Below are positions 1 to 8,222 of a stretch of DNA of 64,000 nt, one piece after another (position 1 is the stretch's first letter; each line of letters starts with the position of its first letter). Source of the DNA: Megasphaera stantonii (GTDB taxonomy: Bacteria; Bacillota; Negativicutes; Veillonellales; Megasphaeraceae); NCBI RefSeq assembly GCF_003367905.1, contig NZ_CP029462.1, forward strand, positions 1,116,001-1,180,000, given 5' to 3'. A model generated the notes under the pieces. It did no database searches. It saw nothing but the letters and a program-made list of their open reading frames with translations, and was not told the origin of the DNA. Both the position numbers and the translations under genes were made by a program.

Positions 1-491
1 TGATCCTGGCTATCCTGTACGAATCGGTGAAAACGCCCTTTATCCGCATGTTCTCCCTGCCCCTGGGGCTCATCGGCTCGCTGTTCCTCTTATTCCTGAC
101 GAACAACACGATCAACCTGTATTCCCTCATCGGCATCCTCGTCATGGACGGCCTGGTCGCCAAAAACGGCACCCTCCTCCTCGACTATACGCTGACCCTG
201 ATGGAACGGGGCCTCGACCCGCGCAGCGCCATTATCGAGGCCGGCAAGGTCCGCCTGCGGCCGATCTTCATGACGACGCTGACCATGGTCGTCGGCATGC
301 TGCCTACGGCCCTGTCCATGACAGCCGGCTCGGAAACGAGAGCCAGCATGGCCGTCGTCGTCATCGGCGGCCTCCTGACGTCGACGGTCTTCACCCTGTT
401 TATCATCCCCATCATCTTCGTATGGATTGAAAAACACCGCCTCCGCTTTTCCTTCCGCAAAAAAGAAGGGGCCGCCTCTTCTGTAAAATAA
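1..491 (+). CDS. RND efflux pump inner-membrane subunit, C-terminal fragment
   Basis: This is the 3' end of a gene that begins before the window. The visible 160 or so residues carry the last transmembrane helices of an AcrB/HAE1-type transporter. The segment ALSxxAGSExR in its late part, preceded by RLRPIFMTTLTMVVGMLP, is the usual signature between helices 11 and 12 of the hydrophobe/amphiphile efflux family. The product would be a proton-driven drug or detergent exporter acting with a periplasmic adaptor and an outer-membrane channel, which fits a diderm cell. The tail is short and basic. There is no clear terminator before the next gene 100 bases on. Family is confident; substrate is unknown. 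Confidence 0.88.
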   Translation, partial: ILAILYESVKTPFIRMFSLPLGLIGSLFLLFLTNNTINLYSLIGILVMDGLVAKNGTLLLDYTLTLMERGLDPRSAIIEAGKVRLRPIFMTTLTMVVGMLPTALSMTAGSETRASMAVVVIGGLLTSTVFTLFIIPIIFVWIEKHRLRFSFRKKEGAASSVK

Positions 492-594
492 TCGGAAAAA
501 CTTCGACGGCCGGCAGGATTTTTCCCGCGCCGTATAGAAGTAATATAGACACGATGAAAGCAGCGTCAGGCTCAACAAAGGAGGCATAAGGCAT

Positions 595-1788
595 ATGAGC
601 AGCCAATTTACACCAACATTCAACATCCACGAAGCCGTACGCAAGACACTGCCTTATATGATGGAAATGCGTGAATATTTCCATGCCCATCCCGAACTGA
701 GCGAAAAAGAATTTGATACGTGCAAAACCATTTTCCAAGAGCTCTCCCTCATGGGCATTGAAGACGTAAAAATCATAGCCGGCACCGGCGTCACCGGCCT
801 CATCCGCGGCGCCCATCCCGGCCCGGTCATCTTGCTCCGCGCCGACATCGACGCCCTGCCGCTGACGGAAAAGTACGACTGTCCGTACGCGTCCCTCGTC
901 CCCGGCGTCATGCACGCCTGCGGCCACGACGGCCATGCGGCCAACCTGCTGGGCGTCGCTAAAATCCTGAACAAGCACCGCGACTGCCTGCGCGGCACGG
1001 TCCGCCTGGCATTTCAGCCTGCCGAGGAAGGCAACGGCGGCGCAGCCCGCATGATAGACGCAGGCATCCTCAATAACCCGCCCGTCGAATACGCCCTCGG
1101 GCTCCACGTAGCCGGCGCCCTTCCCAAGGGCTATGTCAGCATCCGCAGCGGCGAAATCTCCGCCTCGTGCGACGACTTCACCATTACCCTCCACGGCAAG
1201 GGCGGCCACGGCTCCCAGCCGTCGGAATGCATCAGCCCGATTCAGATGGGCGTAGACGTCATCCAGATGATTCAAAGCTACGTATACAACTGCCGCGCCG
1301 ACGGCGACGGCGTCGTCCTGACCTTCGGCCAGTTCCAGGCAGGGCGCAATCCCAACGTTATCCCTGATACGGCGGAATTAAAAGGAACGCTGCGGACGTA
1401 TAACGAAGCCAAACGCCGCGACATCCTCGACAAGCTCCGCCACGTCCTCGGCGCCGTCACCCTGACCTACGGCGGCTCCTACGATCTGGACGTCGTCCCC
1501 TTCTCGCCGGTCTGCGTCAACAACGAAGCCGTCACGGCCCGCGTAGCGGCGATCCTGACGGAACAATGCGCCGACTGCGTCGACGTCGTGCCCATGCAGC
1601 GCGGCTCCGGCTCGGAGGACTTCGCTTATTTCAGCGCCGCCGTCCCCAGCGCCTTTTACTACGTTGGCGTCTGCGGCGACGAACCTGTCGTCGGCCATTC
1701 GCCCGATTTCCACTGGGACAGCAACGCCTTGAAATACATGTGCGAAACCTTGCTGAACGTCGTATATTATTTCGCAAGCTACAAATAG
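595..1788 (+). CDS. M20 family amidohydrolase (N-acyl amino acid / hippurate hydrolase type)
   Basis: A 397-residue cytoplasmic metallohydrolase of the M20D group, which cleaves N-acyl amino acids or aminoacyl conjugates. The family motifs are all visible: HAHPELSEKE near residue 30, LRADIDALP at 81-89, HACGHDGH at 107-114, QPAEE at 141-145 and HSPDFHWD at 368. C109, H111, E145, H171 and H368 are the likely metal ligands. The start is fixed by a strong AAAGGAGG at 577-584. The gene stands alone, with a terminator behind it. The exact substrate cannot be told from sequence; amidohydrolases of this type also act on diaminopimelate derivatives and plant auxin conjugates. Confidence 0.9.
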   Translation: MSSQFTPTFNIHEAVRKTLPYMMEMREYFHAHPELSEKEFDTCKTIFQELSLMGIEDVKIIAGTGVTGLIRGAHPGPVILLRADIDALPLTEKYDCPYASLVPGVMHACGHDGHAANLLGVAKILNKHRDCLRGTVRLAFQPAEEGNGGAARMIDAGILNNPPVEYALGLHVAGALPKGYVSIRSGEISASCDDFTITLHGKGGHGSQPSECISPIQMGVDVIQMIQSYVYNCRADGDGVVLTFGQFQAGRNPNVIPDTAELKGTLRTYNEAKRRDILDKLRHVLGAVTLTYGGSYDLDVVPFSPVCVNNEAVTARVAAILTEQCADCVDVVPMQRGSGSEDFAYFSAAVPSAFYYVGVCGDEPVVGHSPDFHWDSNALKYMCETLLNVVYYFASYK

Positions 1789-1807
1789 CGCGCTCATCCC
1801 CCTCAGG

Positions 1808-1868
1808 CGGCAGGCGCAGGATAGGAAAACCTTACCGTATTTCCTATTCTGCCCTGCCGTCTTTTTTT
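1808..1868 (+). terminator. Intrinsic terminator after the M20 amidohydrolase
   Basis: A long hairpin with GGCAGG and GCAGGATAGGAAA arms pairs with TTTCCTATTCTGC and CCTGCC and is followed by a run of seven T. It separates the amidohydrolase from the AEC transporter. Confidence 0.85.
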
Positions 1869-1870
1869 AT

Positions 1871-1898
1871 TTGCTATATTTTTTATTTGCTATATAAT
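1871..1898 (+). promoter_or_regulatory. Sigma-A type promoter for the AEC transporter
   Basis: TTGCTA at 1871-1876 and TATAAT at 1893-1898 are separated by 16 bases and lie 34 bases upstream of the ATG. Confidence 0.65.
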
Positions 1899-1931
1899 AA
1901 AACCTATCTTTGATGAAAAGAGGTTTTGACA

Positions 1932-2906
1932 ATGGTGTTCCTATTTATTATCGAGCATACGATGCTGCCTATCTTCGGGCTCGTCCTCATCGGCTTCCTG
2001 TTAGACCGGAAATTTCACATAGACGTAAAAACCCTGTCCAAGTTCATGTTTTACCTGGTCATTCCCAGCTTCATTTTCACCAACGTATACGAAACGGAAT
2101 TTCCCCCGGCCAGCGTGACGATGATCGCCGCCATGACCGTCTTCATGGTCTTTTGTTTTTTCCTGGCCAATCTCGTCAGCCACTGGCGCCGCTATGACGA
2201 AGGCATGATACAGTCATGCCGCAACGCCCTCATGTTCAATAACACAGGCAACTTGGGCGTAGCCCTCATCATCCTCGTCTTTTCCCATGCCCCCTTCGTC
2301 GTCGACGGCCAGACGCCCTACCTTGCCGAAGCCATGGTCGTCCAAATCATCATCTTCATCGTCCAAAGCGTATCGCTCAATACCCTCGGCCTCTATCAGG
2401 CCGGCCGCGGGCGGCTGTCAGCTGCCGATACGCTGCGCGTCATGTTCCGCATGCCCATGATTTACTTCCTCGCCGCGGCCCTCCTCGTCCGCTCGACAGG
2501 CTGGAACGCCGAAGAATTCTTCTTCTGGCCCATCATGGAAATGGCCGGCAAATCGCTGCTGCCCGTCGCCATGGTCAGCATTGGAGCGCAGCTGTCCCAG
2601 ACGAAGATACACTGGTTTGACAAGGACGTGTGGATCATCAGCCTGCTGAAGATGACCGTCCTGCCCCTCTTCGGCCTGGTCATGATATACGCGGCCAACG
2701 CCCTGATGCCCGGCACCTTTACGGCTGTCAGCGCCATGGTCTTCCTCATCTACTGCGCCATTCCGACGGCGGTCAACACGGCCCTCTTTGCTATCGAATT
2801 CGGCAACAACGCCGATTACGCCACGCAGATCGTCATGAACACGACGGCCCTCAGCGCCATCTCCCTGACGTTCTATATCTTCATCGGCCACATCCTGTTC
2901 GTTTGA
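1932..2906 (+). CDS. AEC family transporter (auxin efflux carrier type)
   Basis: A 324-residue integral membrane protein of the AEC/PF03547 family, with about ten predicted helices in two five-helix halves. Bacterial members export or import small organic acids such as malate or malonate. The conserved first half (LPIFGLVLIGFLLDR) and the NTGNLGVAL motif in helix 4 are present. I chose ATG 1932 rather than the in-frame TTG at 1926 because GAAAAGAGG lies at the proper distance only from 1932. It has its own promoter and is not in an operon with its neighbours. The transported substrate is unknown. Confidence 0.85.
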   Translation: MVFLFIIEHTMLPIFGLVLIGFLLDRKFHIDVKTLSKFMFYLVIPSFIFTNVYETEFPPASVTMIAAMTVFMVFCFFLANLVSHWRRYDEGMIQSCRNALMFNNTGNLGVALIILVFSHAPFVVDGQTPYLAEAMVVQIIIFIVQSVSLNTLGLYQAGRGRLSAADTLRVMFRMPMIYFLAAALLVRSTGWNAEEFFFWPIMEMAGKSLLPVAMVSIGAQLSQTKIHWFDKDVWIISLLKMTVLPLFGLVMIYAANALMPGTFTAVSAMVFLIYCAIPTAVNTALFAIEFGNNADYATQIVMNTTALSAISLTFYIFIGHILFV

Positions 2907-2977
2907 TAATAAAATAAAGTAAATTTCTATTTTATAAATATAAACTGTTAATTTTATTATTTTTTACTTAAAAACAT

Positions 2978-3006
2978 TTGACAATCTGCCGGAAACGCCG
3001 TATAAT
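2978..3006 (+). promoter_or_regulatory. Consensus promoter of the amtB-glnB operon
   Basis: A perfect TTGACA (2978-2983) and a perfect TATAAT (3001-3006) are separated by 17 bases. Transcription should begin near 3013, giving a leader of about 180 bases before amtB. A consensus promoter on a nitrogen-regulated operon suggests that control is exerted downstream, in the leader. Confidence 0.9.
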
Positions 3007-3031
3007 AAGGCACATCAATAGAATACGAGTT

Positions 3032-3045
3032 GAGCAATGAGGCTC
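3032..3045 (+). promoter_or_regulatory. Hexaloop hairpin overlapping the first leader terminator
   Basis: GAGC and GCTC close a six-base loop AATGAG. ANTAR-domain antiterminators are known to bind hexaloop hairpins with A at position 1 and G at position 4, which this loop has. The 3' arm is also the 5' arm of the following terminator, so the two structures exclude each other. The second upstream hairpin that such systems normally have was not found, so the assignment is tentative. Confidence 0.4.
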
Positions 3046-3090
3046 TGGCATATCGAGGTACCCGATGATGCCGGAGCCTTTCTGTTTTTC
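3041..3090 (+). terminator. First leader terminator before amtB
   Basis: GGCTC, GGCAT and ATCG pair with CGAT, ATGCC and GAGCC around a seven-base loop, followed by a T-rich tail. It lies between the promoter and amtB, so it is an attenuator rather than an end-of-gene terminator. Confidence 0.85.
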
Positions 3091-3120
3091 TATTGATAAA
3101 ACAATATATGTACAGACAAC

Positions 3121-3171
3121 GGCGTCTATGGGAAAGTACGAGGGGGTAGTTTCCGCATAGACGCCTTTTTT
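3121..3171 (+). terminator. Second leader terminator before amtB
   Basis: GGCGTCTATG pairs perfectly with CATAGACGCC, extended by GGAA/TTCC, and is followed by six T. It ends only 24 bases before the amtB start. Two strong terminators in one leader imply tight antitermination control. Confidence 0.88.
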
Positions 3172-3194
3172 CTTACGATAGGGGGATGATTTTA

Positions 3195-4595
3195 ATGACA
3201 AAAGGGTGGTCCATTTTGCGCCTGGCTCTGGCCTGCACGGCCTTGTCCGCGCCGACGGCATTTGCCGCCGATCCGGCATCGGCCATCGACCCAGGCGATA
3301 CAGCCTGGGTCCTCATCAGCGCGGCGCTCGTATTTATTATGACGCCTGGTTTAGGTTTCTTCTATGGCGGCATGGTCCGCAATAAAAACGTACTGACGAC
3401 CATTATGCAGAGTTTCTTCATCGTCGCCATGATTTCTGTCGAATGGATTTTAATCGGCTACGCTATGACGTTTGGTTCGGATATTAACGGATTTATTGGT
3501 TCCTTAGACAAAGTAGGCCTGACGGGCGTCGGCATGTCCGTCCTGGCTAACGGCACGATTCCCGAACTGGCTTTCGTCGCCTTCCAGTGTATGTTCGCCG
3601 TCATTACGCCGGCCTTGATTACCGGCGCGTTTGCCGAACGGATGAAATTCCATGCGTTTACAGTGTTCATCCTGCTCTGGGCTATTTTCATTTACAATCC
3701 CATGGCCCACTGGGTATGGGGCGGCGGCTTCCTGGCCCAGCTCGGCGCTCTCGACTTTGCCGGCGGCTTGGTTATTCATATCCTGTCCGGCGTTTCGGGT
3801 CTTACGCTTTGCATTCTTCTCGGCAGACGCCAGGGCTACGGCCGCATTCCCATGCTGCCCCATAACCTGCCCATGACGGTTCTCGGCGCGGCTCTCCTGT
3901 GGTTCGGCTGGTTCGGCTTCAACGCCGGCAGCGCCCTCGGCGCCAACGGCCTGGCTGCCAACGCCTTCATCGCATCCCAGGGCGCAGCCGCTGCGGCGAC
4001 CGTGGCATGGGTCGTTATCGAATGGGCTGTCAATGGTAAACCGACCATTCTCGGCGCAGCTTCCGGCTGCATCGCCGGCCTCGTAGCCATTACGCCGGCA
4101 GCCGGCTTTGTCGCTCCGCTTCCCGCCGTCATCATCGGCGCTATCGGCGGCGCAGTTTGTTACTTTGCCGTCGCCGTCGTCAAAGCCAAATTCGGCTACG
4201 ACGATTCGCTCGACGCCTTCGGCATCCACGGCATCGGCGGGACTTGGGGCTCTATCGCCACAGGCCTCTGGGCTACGACGGAAGTCAACCCGGCCGGCGC
4301 CAACGGCTTATTCTATGGCGAAACGCATCTGCTCTTCGCTCAGGTCGTCTCGACAGTCGTCGCCTACGTCTTCGCCATCGTCGGCACGATTATCCTGTAT
4401 AAGATTATCAGCTCTATCATGAAAGTCCGCGCCGACAAGGAAGAAGAAATCTCCGGCCTGGACATTACCGAACACGGCGAACGGGGCTACAACTACGCCA
4501 TTACAGCCGGCAGCCCCTTCGGCGAAAGCCTGAATACACCCGTCGTCTCGCCGTCTACGATCAGCGACATCGGCGTCAGCGGTCATCAGTTATAG
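3195..4595 (+). CDS. amtB: Ammonium transporter AmtB
   Basis: A 466-residue Amt/Rh family channel that conducts ammonium or ammonia across the inner membrane as a trimer. An N-terminal hydrophobic segment ending in AFAAD resembles a cleaved signal, followed by the family start GDTAWVLISAALVFIMTPG. The two pore histidines lie in GLVIHILSGVSGL and FGIHGIGGTWGS. I chose ATG 3195 over ATG 3186 because the AGGGGG ribosome site abuts 3186 and is properly spaced only for 3195. The PII gene follows by 12 bases, the classic amtB-glnK pairing in which PII plugs the channel when nitrogen is plentiful. Two leader terminators point to nitrogen-responsive antitermination. Confidence 0.97.
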   Translation: MTKGWSILRLALACTALSAPTAFAADPASAIDPGDTAWVLISAALVFIMTPGLGFFYGGMVRNKNVLTTIMQSFFIVAMISVEWILIGYAMTFGSDINGFIGSLDKVGLTGVGMSVLANGTIPELAFVAFQCMFAVITPALITGAFAERMKFHAFTVFILLWAIFIYNPMAHWVWGGGFLAQLGALDFAGGLVIHILSGVSGLTLCILLGRRQGYGRIPMLPHNLPMTVLGAALLWFGWFGFNAGSALGANGLAANAFIASQGAAAAATVAWVVIEWAVNGKPTILGAASGCIAGLVAITPAAGFVAPLPAVIIGAIGGAVCYFAVAVVKAKFGYDDSLDAFGIHGIGGTWGSIATGLWATTEVNPAGANGLFYGETHLLFAQVVSTVVAYVFAIVGTIILYKIISSIMKVRADKEEEISGLDITEHGERGYNYAITAGSPFGESLNTPVVSPSTISDIGVSGHQL

Positions 4596-4607
4596 GGAGT
4601 GATATGC

Positions 4608-4970
4608 ATGGACAGAAAAATTACTAAGATAGACATCGTAACCCGGCCCAGCAAGCTGGAAGAACTGAAGGATGCCCTCAACGCCATCGGCGTCATGGGC
4701 ATGACCGTCAGCCAGGTCTACGGCTGCGGCCTCCAGAAAGGCCACGTCGAAGTATACCGGGGCCAGAAATACGCCATCAACCTGCTGCCGCACATCAAGG
4801 TCGAAACAGTCGTATGCGAGGTGCCTGTAGAAAAAGTCATCGAAACGGCCCAGCGCGTCTGCAAGACCGGCAAGGTCGGTGACGGCAAGATCTTCGTCTT
4901 CGACGTCGAAGACGCCGTCCGCATCCGCACCGGCGACAGGGGGCCGGAAGCCATTATGGACGAAAAATAA
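4608..4970 (+). CDS. glnB: PII nitrogen regulatory protein
   Basis: A 120-residue PII trimer subunit that senses 2-oxoglutarate and ATP/ADP and blocks AmtB. The T-loop reads QKGHVEVYRGQKY at about residues 43-55; Tyr55 matches the modifiable tyrosine 51 of enterobacterial PII. The B-loop TGKVGDGKIF and the C-terminal RTGDRGPEA signature are present. The start is ATG 4608, eight bases after AGGGAG; an upstream GTG at 4599 lies inside the ribosome site. It is co-transcribed with amtB and followed by a strong terminator. By context it is a GlnK-type paralogue, but the sequence alone cannot separate GlnB from GlnK. Confidence 0.95.
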   Translation: MDRKITKIDIVTRPSKLEELKDALNAIGVMGMTVSQVYGCGLQKGHVEVYRGQKYAINLLPHIKVETVVCEVPVEKVIETAQRVCKTGKVGDGKIFVFDVEDAVRIRTGDRGPEAIMDEK

Positions 4971-4998
4971 TACAGCTATCGGGGGAATTTCATCATAC

Positions 4999-5042
4999 AA
5001 AAACGAGGAGCCGCGGACATAACGTCCAGGCTCCTCGTTTTT
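4999..5042. terminator. Bidirectional terminator between glnB and the YczE-like gene
   Basis: AAAACGAGGAGCC pairs with GGCTCCTCGTTTT, with A/T tails on both sides. It can serve the two convergent genes. Confidence 0.85.
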
Positions 5043-5068
5043 GCGCGGCAGAAAACCTCCCTTCATGG

Positions 5069-5743
5069 TCAGCAGGCAGCATACCGGCTGCGCCGCAGCT
5101 GCTTGAGCTGATTCAGCTTTTTCCAGCGAAACATCTTTTCATATACTCCGATAATTCGTCCTATACACAGGGCCGATAAGACGGTCCCGGCGCCAATGCC
5201 GTACAGCTCCGTATCATTAAATACACAAAGAAGCGTACTGATAACGACTAAGGAGACGTCAAATGTATTTTTTACAGCAGAAAAGGCAATATGAAATACT
5301 TCAGAAATCGTCTGCACAATGCCTTCTGTCGGCGTCAGCACAAAATTAGTTTTTACGCACAAAAATACGCCTAAGGCTGTAACAAACATGGTCAGCAGAA
5401 ATAAGGTCATGCTGATATAGGCCGGAAAGTGAAATTCCGGTATCAGCCAGTCATATACATCCGTCACGACGCCAAAAGCCAGCGACAAGGGAATCTCCAG
5501 CAAATACACCGCTTTAATTTTCCGCGACAACACGCACTGTATCAATACAAACAGCAGATAACAAAGGATCGACGCCGTCCCCAACGAAATATGATAAATC
5601 TGCGATATGGCATACATGACGGAGCTAAATGCCGCGACGCCCATGACGTAGCGGATATTCAGCACGACGGCGACGGCAATCAGATTCAGTCCCAGTACAT
5701 ACCAGATAAAACGTTCTATTGTTTCCTTACGAAATCCCAACAT
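5069..5743 (-). CDS. YczE/YitT-like integral membrane protein (DUF6198 type)
   Basis: A 224-residue membrane protein with about six hydrophobic segments and a basic C-terminal tail. The order of segments, with an acidic DVYDWLIPEF loop after helix 3 and TNFVLTPTEGIVQTI after helix 4, resembles the YczE family of uncharacterised Firmicute membrane proteins. AAAGAGAG precedes the ATG. It is monocistronic and converges on glnB. No function is established for this family. Codon use is somewhat more A/T rich than in the flanking metabolic genes. Confidence 0.72.
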   Translation of the reverse strand: MLGFRKETIERFIWYVLGLNLIAVAVVLNIRYVMGVAAFSSVMYAISQIYHISLGTASILCYLLFVLIQCVLSRKIKAVYLLEIPLSLAFGVVTDVYDWLIPEFHFPAYISMTLFLLTMFVTALGVFLCVKTNFVLTPTEGIVQTISEVFHIAFSAVKNTFDVSLVVISTLLCVFNDTELYGIGAGTVLSALCIGRIIGVYEKMFRWKKLNQLKQLRRSRYAAC

Positions 5744-5840
5744 GATACATCTCTCTTTCTTTTTATGTATGCCTGCCTTTATGAGCAGCAGCCACAGCGT
5801 AAGTATGAAGCATGCTGTATATTAGGGCAGACGTAATCGC

Positions 5841-6272
5841 TCACGGCTGCGTCGTTATATTTTGCAGCGCCTTGGTTAACAGAGAAAAAAACTGCTTTTT
5901 TTCAGCCTCACTCATCCCCTGCAATAACGTCCGGCCTGTATACGTGCCGTTCTCAGCCATCGCGGTGCATAACGTACGGCCCTCCTCCGTAAGCGCAACG
6001 GTCTTATAGCGGCCGTCCCGTTCAGAAACATGGGTCGTCACCAGCCCCTTGGCCGCCATCCGCTCTACAATGCCGCGGGCAGTCTGATGGGCAACGCCCA
6101 GATAGGCTTTCAAATCCACGGCCGACGCGCCGGCATGCTGAGAAAAAAATATAAGGCTGTCCGCCTGCTCCGCTGTCAAGCCGAGTTCTTTAATTTCTCT
6201 GTTTCGTATGGTCATGATGACATTGGCCAGTTTGATAACGTTGCGCGCCAAAATATATTCTGCTTCAACCAT
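5841..6272 (-). CDS. MarR family transcriptional regulator
   Basis: A 143-residue winged-helix regulator. The recognition region is GVAHQTARGIVERMAAKGLV at about 62-81, followed by the wing HVSERDGRYKTVALTEEG. It probably represses its own gene and possibly a neighbour: the promoter just upstream contains a palindrome over the -10 box. AGGAG lies at good spacing before the ATG. MarR proteins usually respond to phenolic compounds, drugs or oxidants; the ligand here is unknown. It lies between the YczE-like gene and terC, both on the same strand, but with a terminator separating it from terC. Confidence 0.9.
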   Translation of the reverse strand: MVEAEYILARNVIKLANVIMTIRNREIKELGLTAEQADSLIFFSQHAGASAVDLKAYLGVAHQTARGIVERMAAKGLVTTHVSERDGRYKTVALTEEGRTLCTAMAENGTYTGRTLLQGMSEAEKKQFFSLLTKALQNITTQP

Positions 6273-6310
6273 GAATCCCTATCTCCTATACGAAAATATA
6301 CAGCATAGTG

Positions 6311-6342
6311 TGTATTATACAAGCTGCCGCCGCGTTTGTCAA
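6311..6342 (-). promoter_or_regulatory. Consensus marR promoter with palindromic operator
   Basis: On the minus strand TTGACA (6337-6342) and TATAAT (6314-6319) are separated by 17 bases. The palindrome TGTATTATACA at 6311-6321 covers the -10 box, a usual position for a MarR autorepression operator. That binding is inferred. Confidence 0.75.
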
Positions 6343-6352
6343 ATATACGGAA

Positions 6353-6397
6353 AAAAGACTGCACGCCAGTGCTATAACACTTCGCGTACAGTCTTTT
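6353..6397 (-). terminator. Terminator after terC
   Basis: AAAAGACTG pairs with CAGTCTTTT, with an inner ACGC/GCGT stem. It lies 20 bases downstream of the terC stop on the minus strand. Confidence 0.85.
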
Positions 6398-6417
6398 CAG
6401 TTTTATAGAATATGCAG

Positions 6418-7110
6418 TTATGCCACGCTTTCTTTTTTCCAGCAGCCGCCGTACTTCCAGATGGCACCGCCGGCCAGCGTCGCAGCTAACAAGCCGACCT
6501 TCATCGCCGTCGCGTTGGCCGCCACGAAGGGGACGTATTCGGCCAGGTACGTATCCGTCACGATCATGCCGCCGGCCGCCCAGCCTAAAATGGCGCCGCC
6601 GACGTAGATGAGGATGGGGAACTTGTTCATGATCTTAATGACCATGGTGCTGCCCAGGATGATGATCGGCACGGAAATCAGCATGCCGAAGATGAGCAGA
6701 CCCCAGTGGTTGTTCGTCACGCCGACGATACCGAGGACGTTGTCGAGGCTCATGAGCACGTCGGCCAAGATAATCGTCTTAATCGCCGCACCTAAGGAAT
6801 CCTTCGCCTCGATGTGGTGCGTCTCTTCCTTGCCCTGGGCGCCGATGAGCTTGATGCCGATGCCGACGAGCAGCACGCCGCCGACGGTCTTCAGGAACGG
6901 GATGAACAACAGCCACGACACAATGAACGCCAGCAGGAACCGCAGGAGAATCGCCCCGGCCGTGCCGTATAAAATAGCCTTCTTCTGCAAGCGAGGCGGC
7001 AGATTTTTCGCCGCCATGCCGATGACGATGGAGTTGTCGCCGCCAAGGGCCAGGTCAATCAAAATAATCTGCACGATAATGCCAATGTCCAATAATAAAG
7101 TATCTGTCAA
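6418..7110 (-). CDS. TerC/YjbE-type integral membrane protein
   Basis: A 230-residue seven-helix protein of the TerC family. Conserved acidic motifs sit in the membrane: LALGGDNSIVIG in the first helix and VLMSLDNVLGI near the middle. Related Bacillus proteins export manganese, often to metallate secreted enzymes, so metal export is the likely role here. I chose the TTG at 7108-7110 because AAAGGAGG lies seven bases upstream; the in-frame ATG at 7146 would place that site inside the gene. No yybP-ykoY manganese riboswitch was recognised in the short leader. Confidence 0.85.
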   Translation of the reverse strand: MTDTLLLDIGIIVQIILIDLALGGDNSIVIGMAAKNLPPRLQKKAILYGTAGAILLRFLLAFIVSWLLFIPFLKTVGGVLLVGIGIKLIGAQGKEETHHIEAKDSLGAAIKTIILADVLMSLDNVLGIVGVTNNHWGLLIFGMLISVPIIILGSTMVIKIMNKFPILIYVGGAILGWAAGGMIVTDTYLAEYVPFVAANATAMKVGLLAATLAGGAIWKYGGCWKKESVA

Positions 7111-7181
7111 CGTAGGTCCTCCTTTTGAATATACGCAGTCAAACAAGCATCTGCTTGTCTTTGTATCTTTACCGTACCTCT

Positions 7182-7210
7182 ATTGTACAAGCAGTCAAAT
7201 ATAATGTAAA
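7182..7210 (-). promoter_or_regulatory. Promoter of terC
   Basis: On the minus strand TTTACA (7205-7210) and TACAAT (7182-7187) are separated by 17 bases. Confidence 0.65.
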
Positions 7211-7267
7211 ATATGAATATATCAGCTTAAATAGCAGCTTTTTGCATATTTCAAAAAGGAGCATGCC

Positions 7268-8155
7268 ATGAACTTTCACGATATACAGGCCTTTTTGGCC
7301 ATCGTCAAATACGGAACCATCAGCAAAGCCGCCGATGAATTATATATTTCCCAAACGGCCGTCACTCGGCGGCTGAAAACGCTGGAAGACGAGCTGGGCA
7401 TCCCCCTGCTGGATCGGGGCCGGGGCATCAAGGAATCGACGCTGACGCCGTCGGGACGCGATTTCCTGTCCATCGCTCAGCGCTGGAACGCCGTGTGGGA
7501 AGAAACGCAGCGGTTCAAAAGCCTGGGGGAACGGCTGTCCTTATCGATCGGGTCGGTACAGATCCTAAACGATTACGTCTTTCCCGCCCTGTATTCCCGC
7601 CTGCTGACCCATTCGCCCGGCATGAACCTCTACATCCATACGGAGCACGCCATCGAATTTCCCCCGCTGGTCGAGCAGCGCGTCATCGACGTGGCCATCG
7701 GCTGGCGCGATTCGGCGTCGCCGGAGCTTTCCTGCCAGCCATGGCGGCAGTCTCCCCTGGTCTGCGTCATGCCCGGCGACCCGCAGGAGTCGGCCCAGTC
7801 TCCCATCAATCCCCGCCGGCTGGACTGCACGAAAGAGCTGTACATCAACTGGCCGCCGTCCTTTACGCAGTGGCATGAAACGTACTGGCCTGCCGACCAA
7901 TTTCATCCCAGCTATGTCGCCAGCGCCCAGCTGGCCCTGCAAATCATGGCCCACAGCGGCAGCTGGGCCGTCATGCCCCTATTCTTCGCCAAGTACGCCT
8001 GCCAAAAAGGCACGTTTGCCTACCAATACCTGACAGACCCGCCGGAACCACTGACGGCCTATATCCTTACCCATAAGACGCCGCGGCCGAACGTCCAAAA
8101 AAGCCTGTCCATTTTCTTCGAGTACCTGAAACAATTAGACGACGATATTTTTTAA
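7268..8155 (+). CDS. LysR family transcriptional regulator
   Basis: A 295-residue LysR protein. The N-terminal helix-turn-helix reads FLAIVKYGTISKAADELYISQ within residues 9-30, followed by the long linker helix and a type 2 periplasmic-binding-fold effector domain to the end. AAAAAGGAGC lies six bases before the ATG. It is divergent from terC and convergent with the aminotransferase gene, so either may be its target. The effector is unknown. Confidence 0.9.
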   Translation: MNFHDIQAFLAIVKYGTISKAADELYISQTAVTRRLKTLEDELGIPLLDRGRGIKESTLTPSGRDFLSIAQRWNAVWEETQRFKSLGERLSLSIGSVQILNDYVFPALYSRLLTHSPGMNLYIHTEHAIEFPPLVEQRVIDVAIGWRDSASPELSCQPWRQSPLVCVMPGDPQESAQSPINPRRLDCTKELYINWPPSFTQWHETYWPADQFHPSYVASAQLALQIMAHSGSWAVMPLFFAKYACQKGTFAYQYLTDPPEPLTAYILTHKTPRPNVQKSLSIFFEYLKQLDDDIF

Positions 8156-8160
8156 TGATA

Positions 8161-8195
8161 AACCCCTGCAGATTCTTAGCTAATCCGCAGGGGTT
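8161..8195. terminator. Bidirectional terminator between lysR and the aminotransferase
   Basis: AACCCCTGC pairs perfectly with GCAGGGGTT. It lies between two convergent stop codons. Confidence 0.75.
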
Positions 8196-8222
8196 GCATC
8201 GTATATATGCCATTCGTATTTT

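Noticed and set aside
412-1275. Long minus-strand frame opposite the M20 gene, and many similar long frames
   Set aside because: These are shadows in GC-rich coding DNA: no ribosome site, no recognisable motif, and a clear gene on the other strand.
3013-3035. First hairpin of a classical two-hairpin ANTAR site
   Set aside because: No hexaloop with A1 and G4 and a paired stem could be found between the transcription start and the hairpin at 3032.
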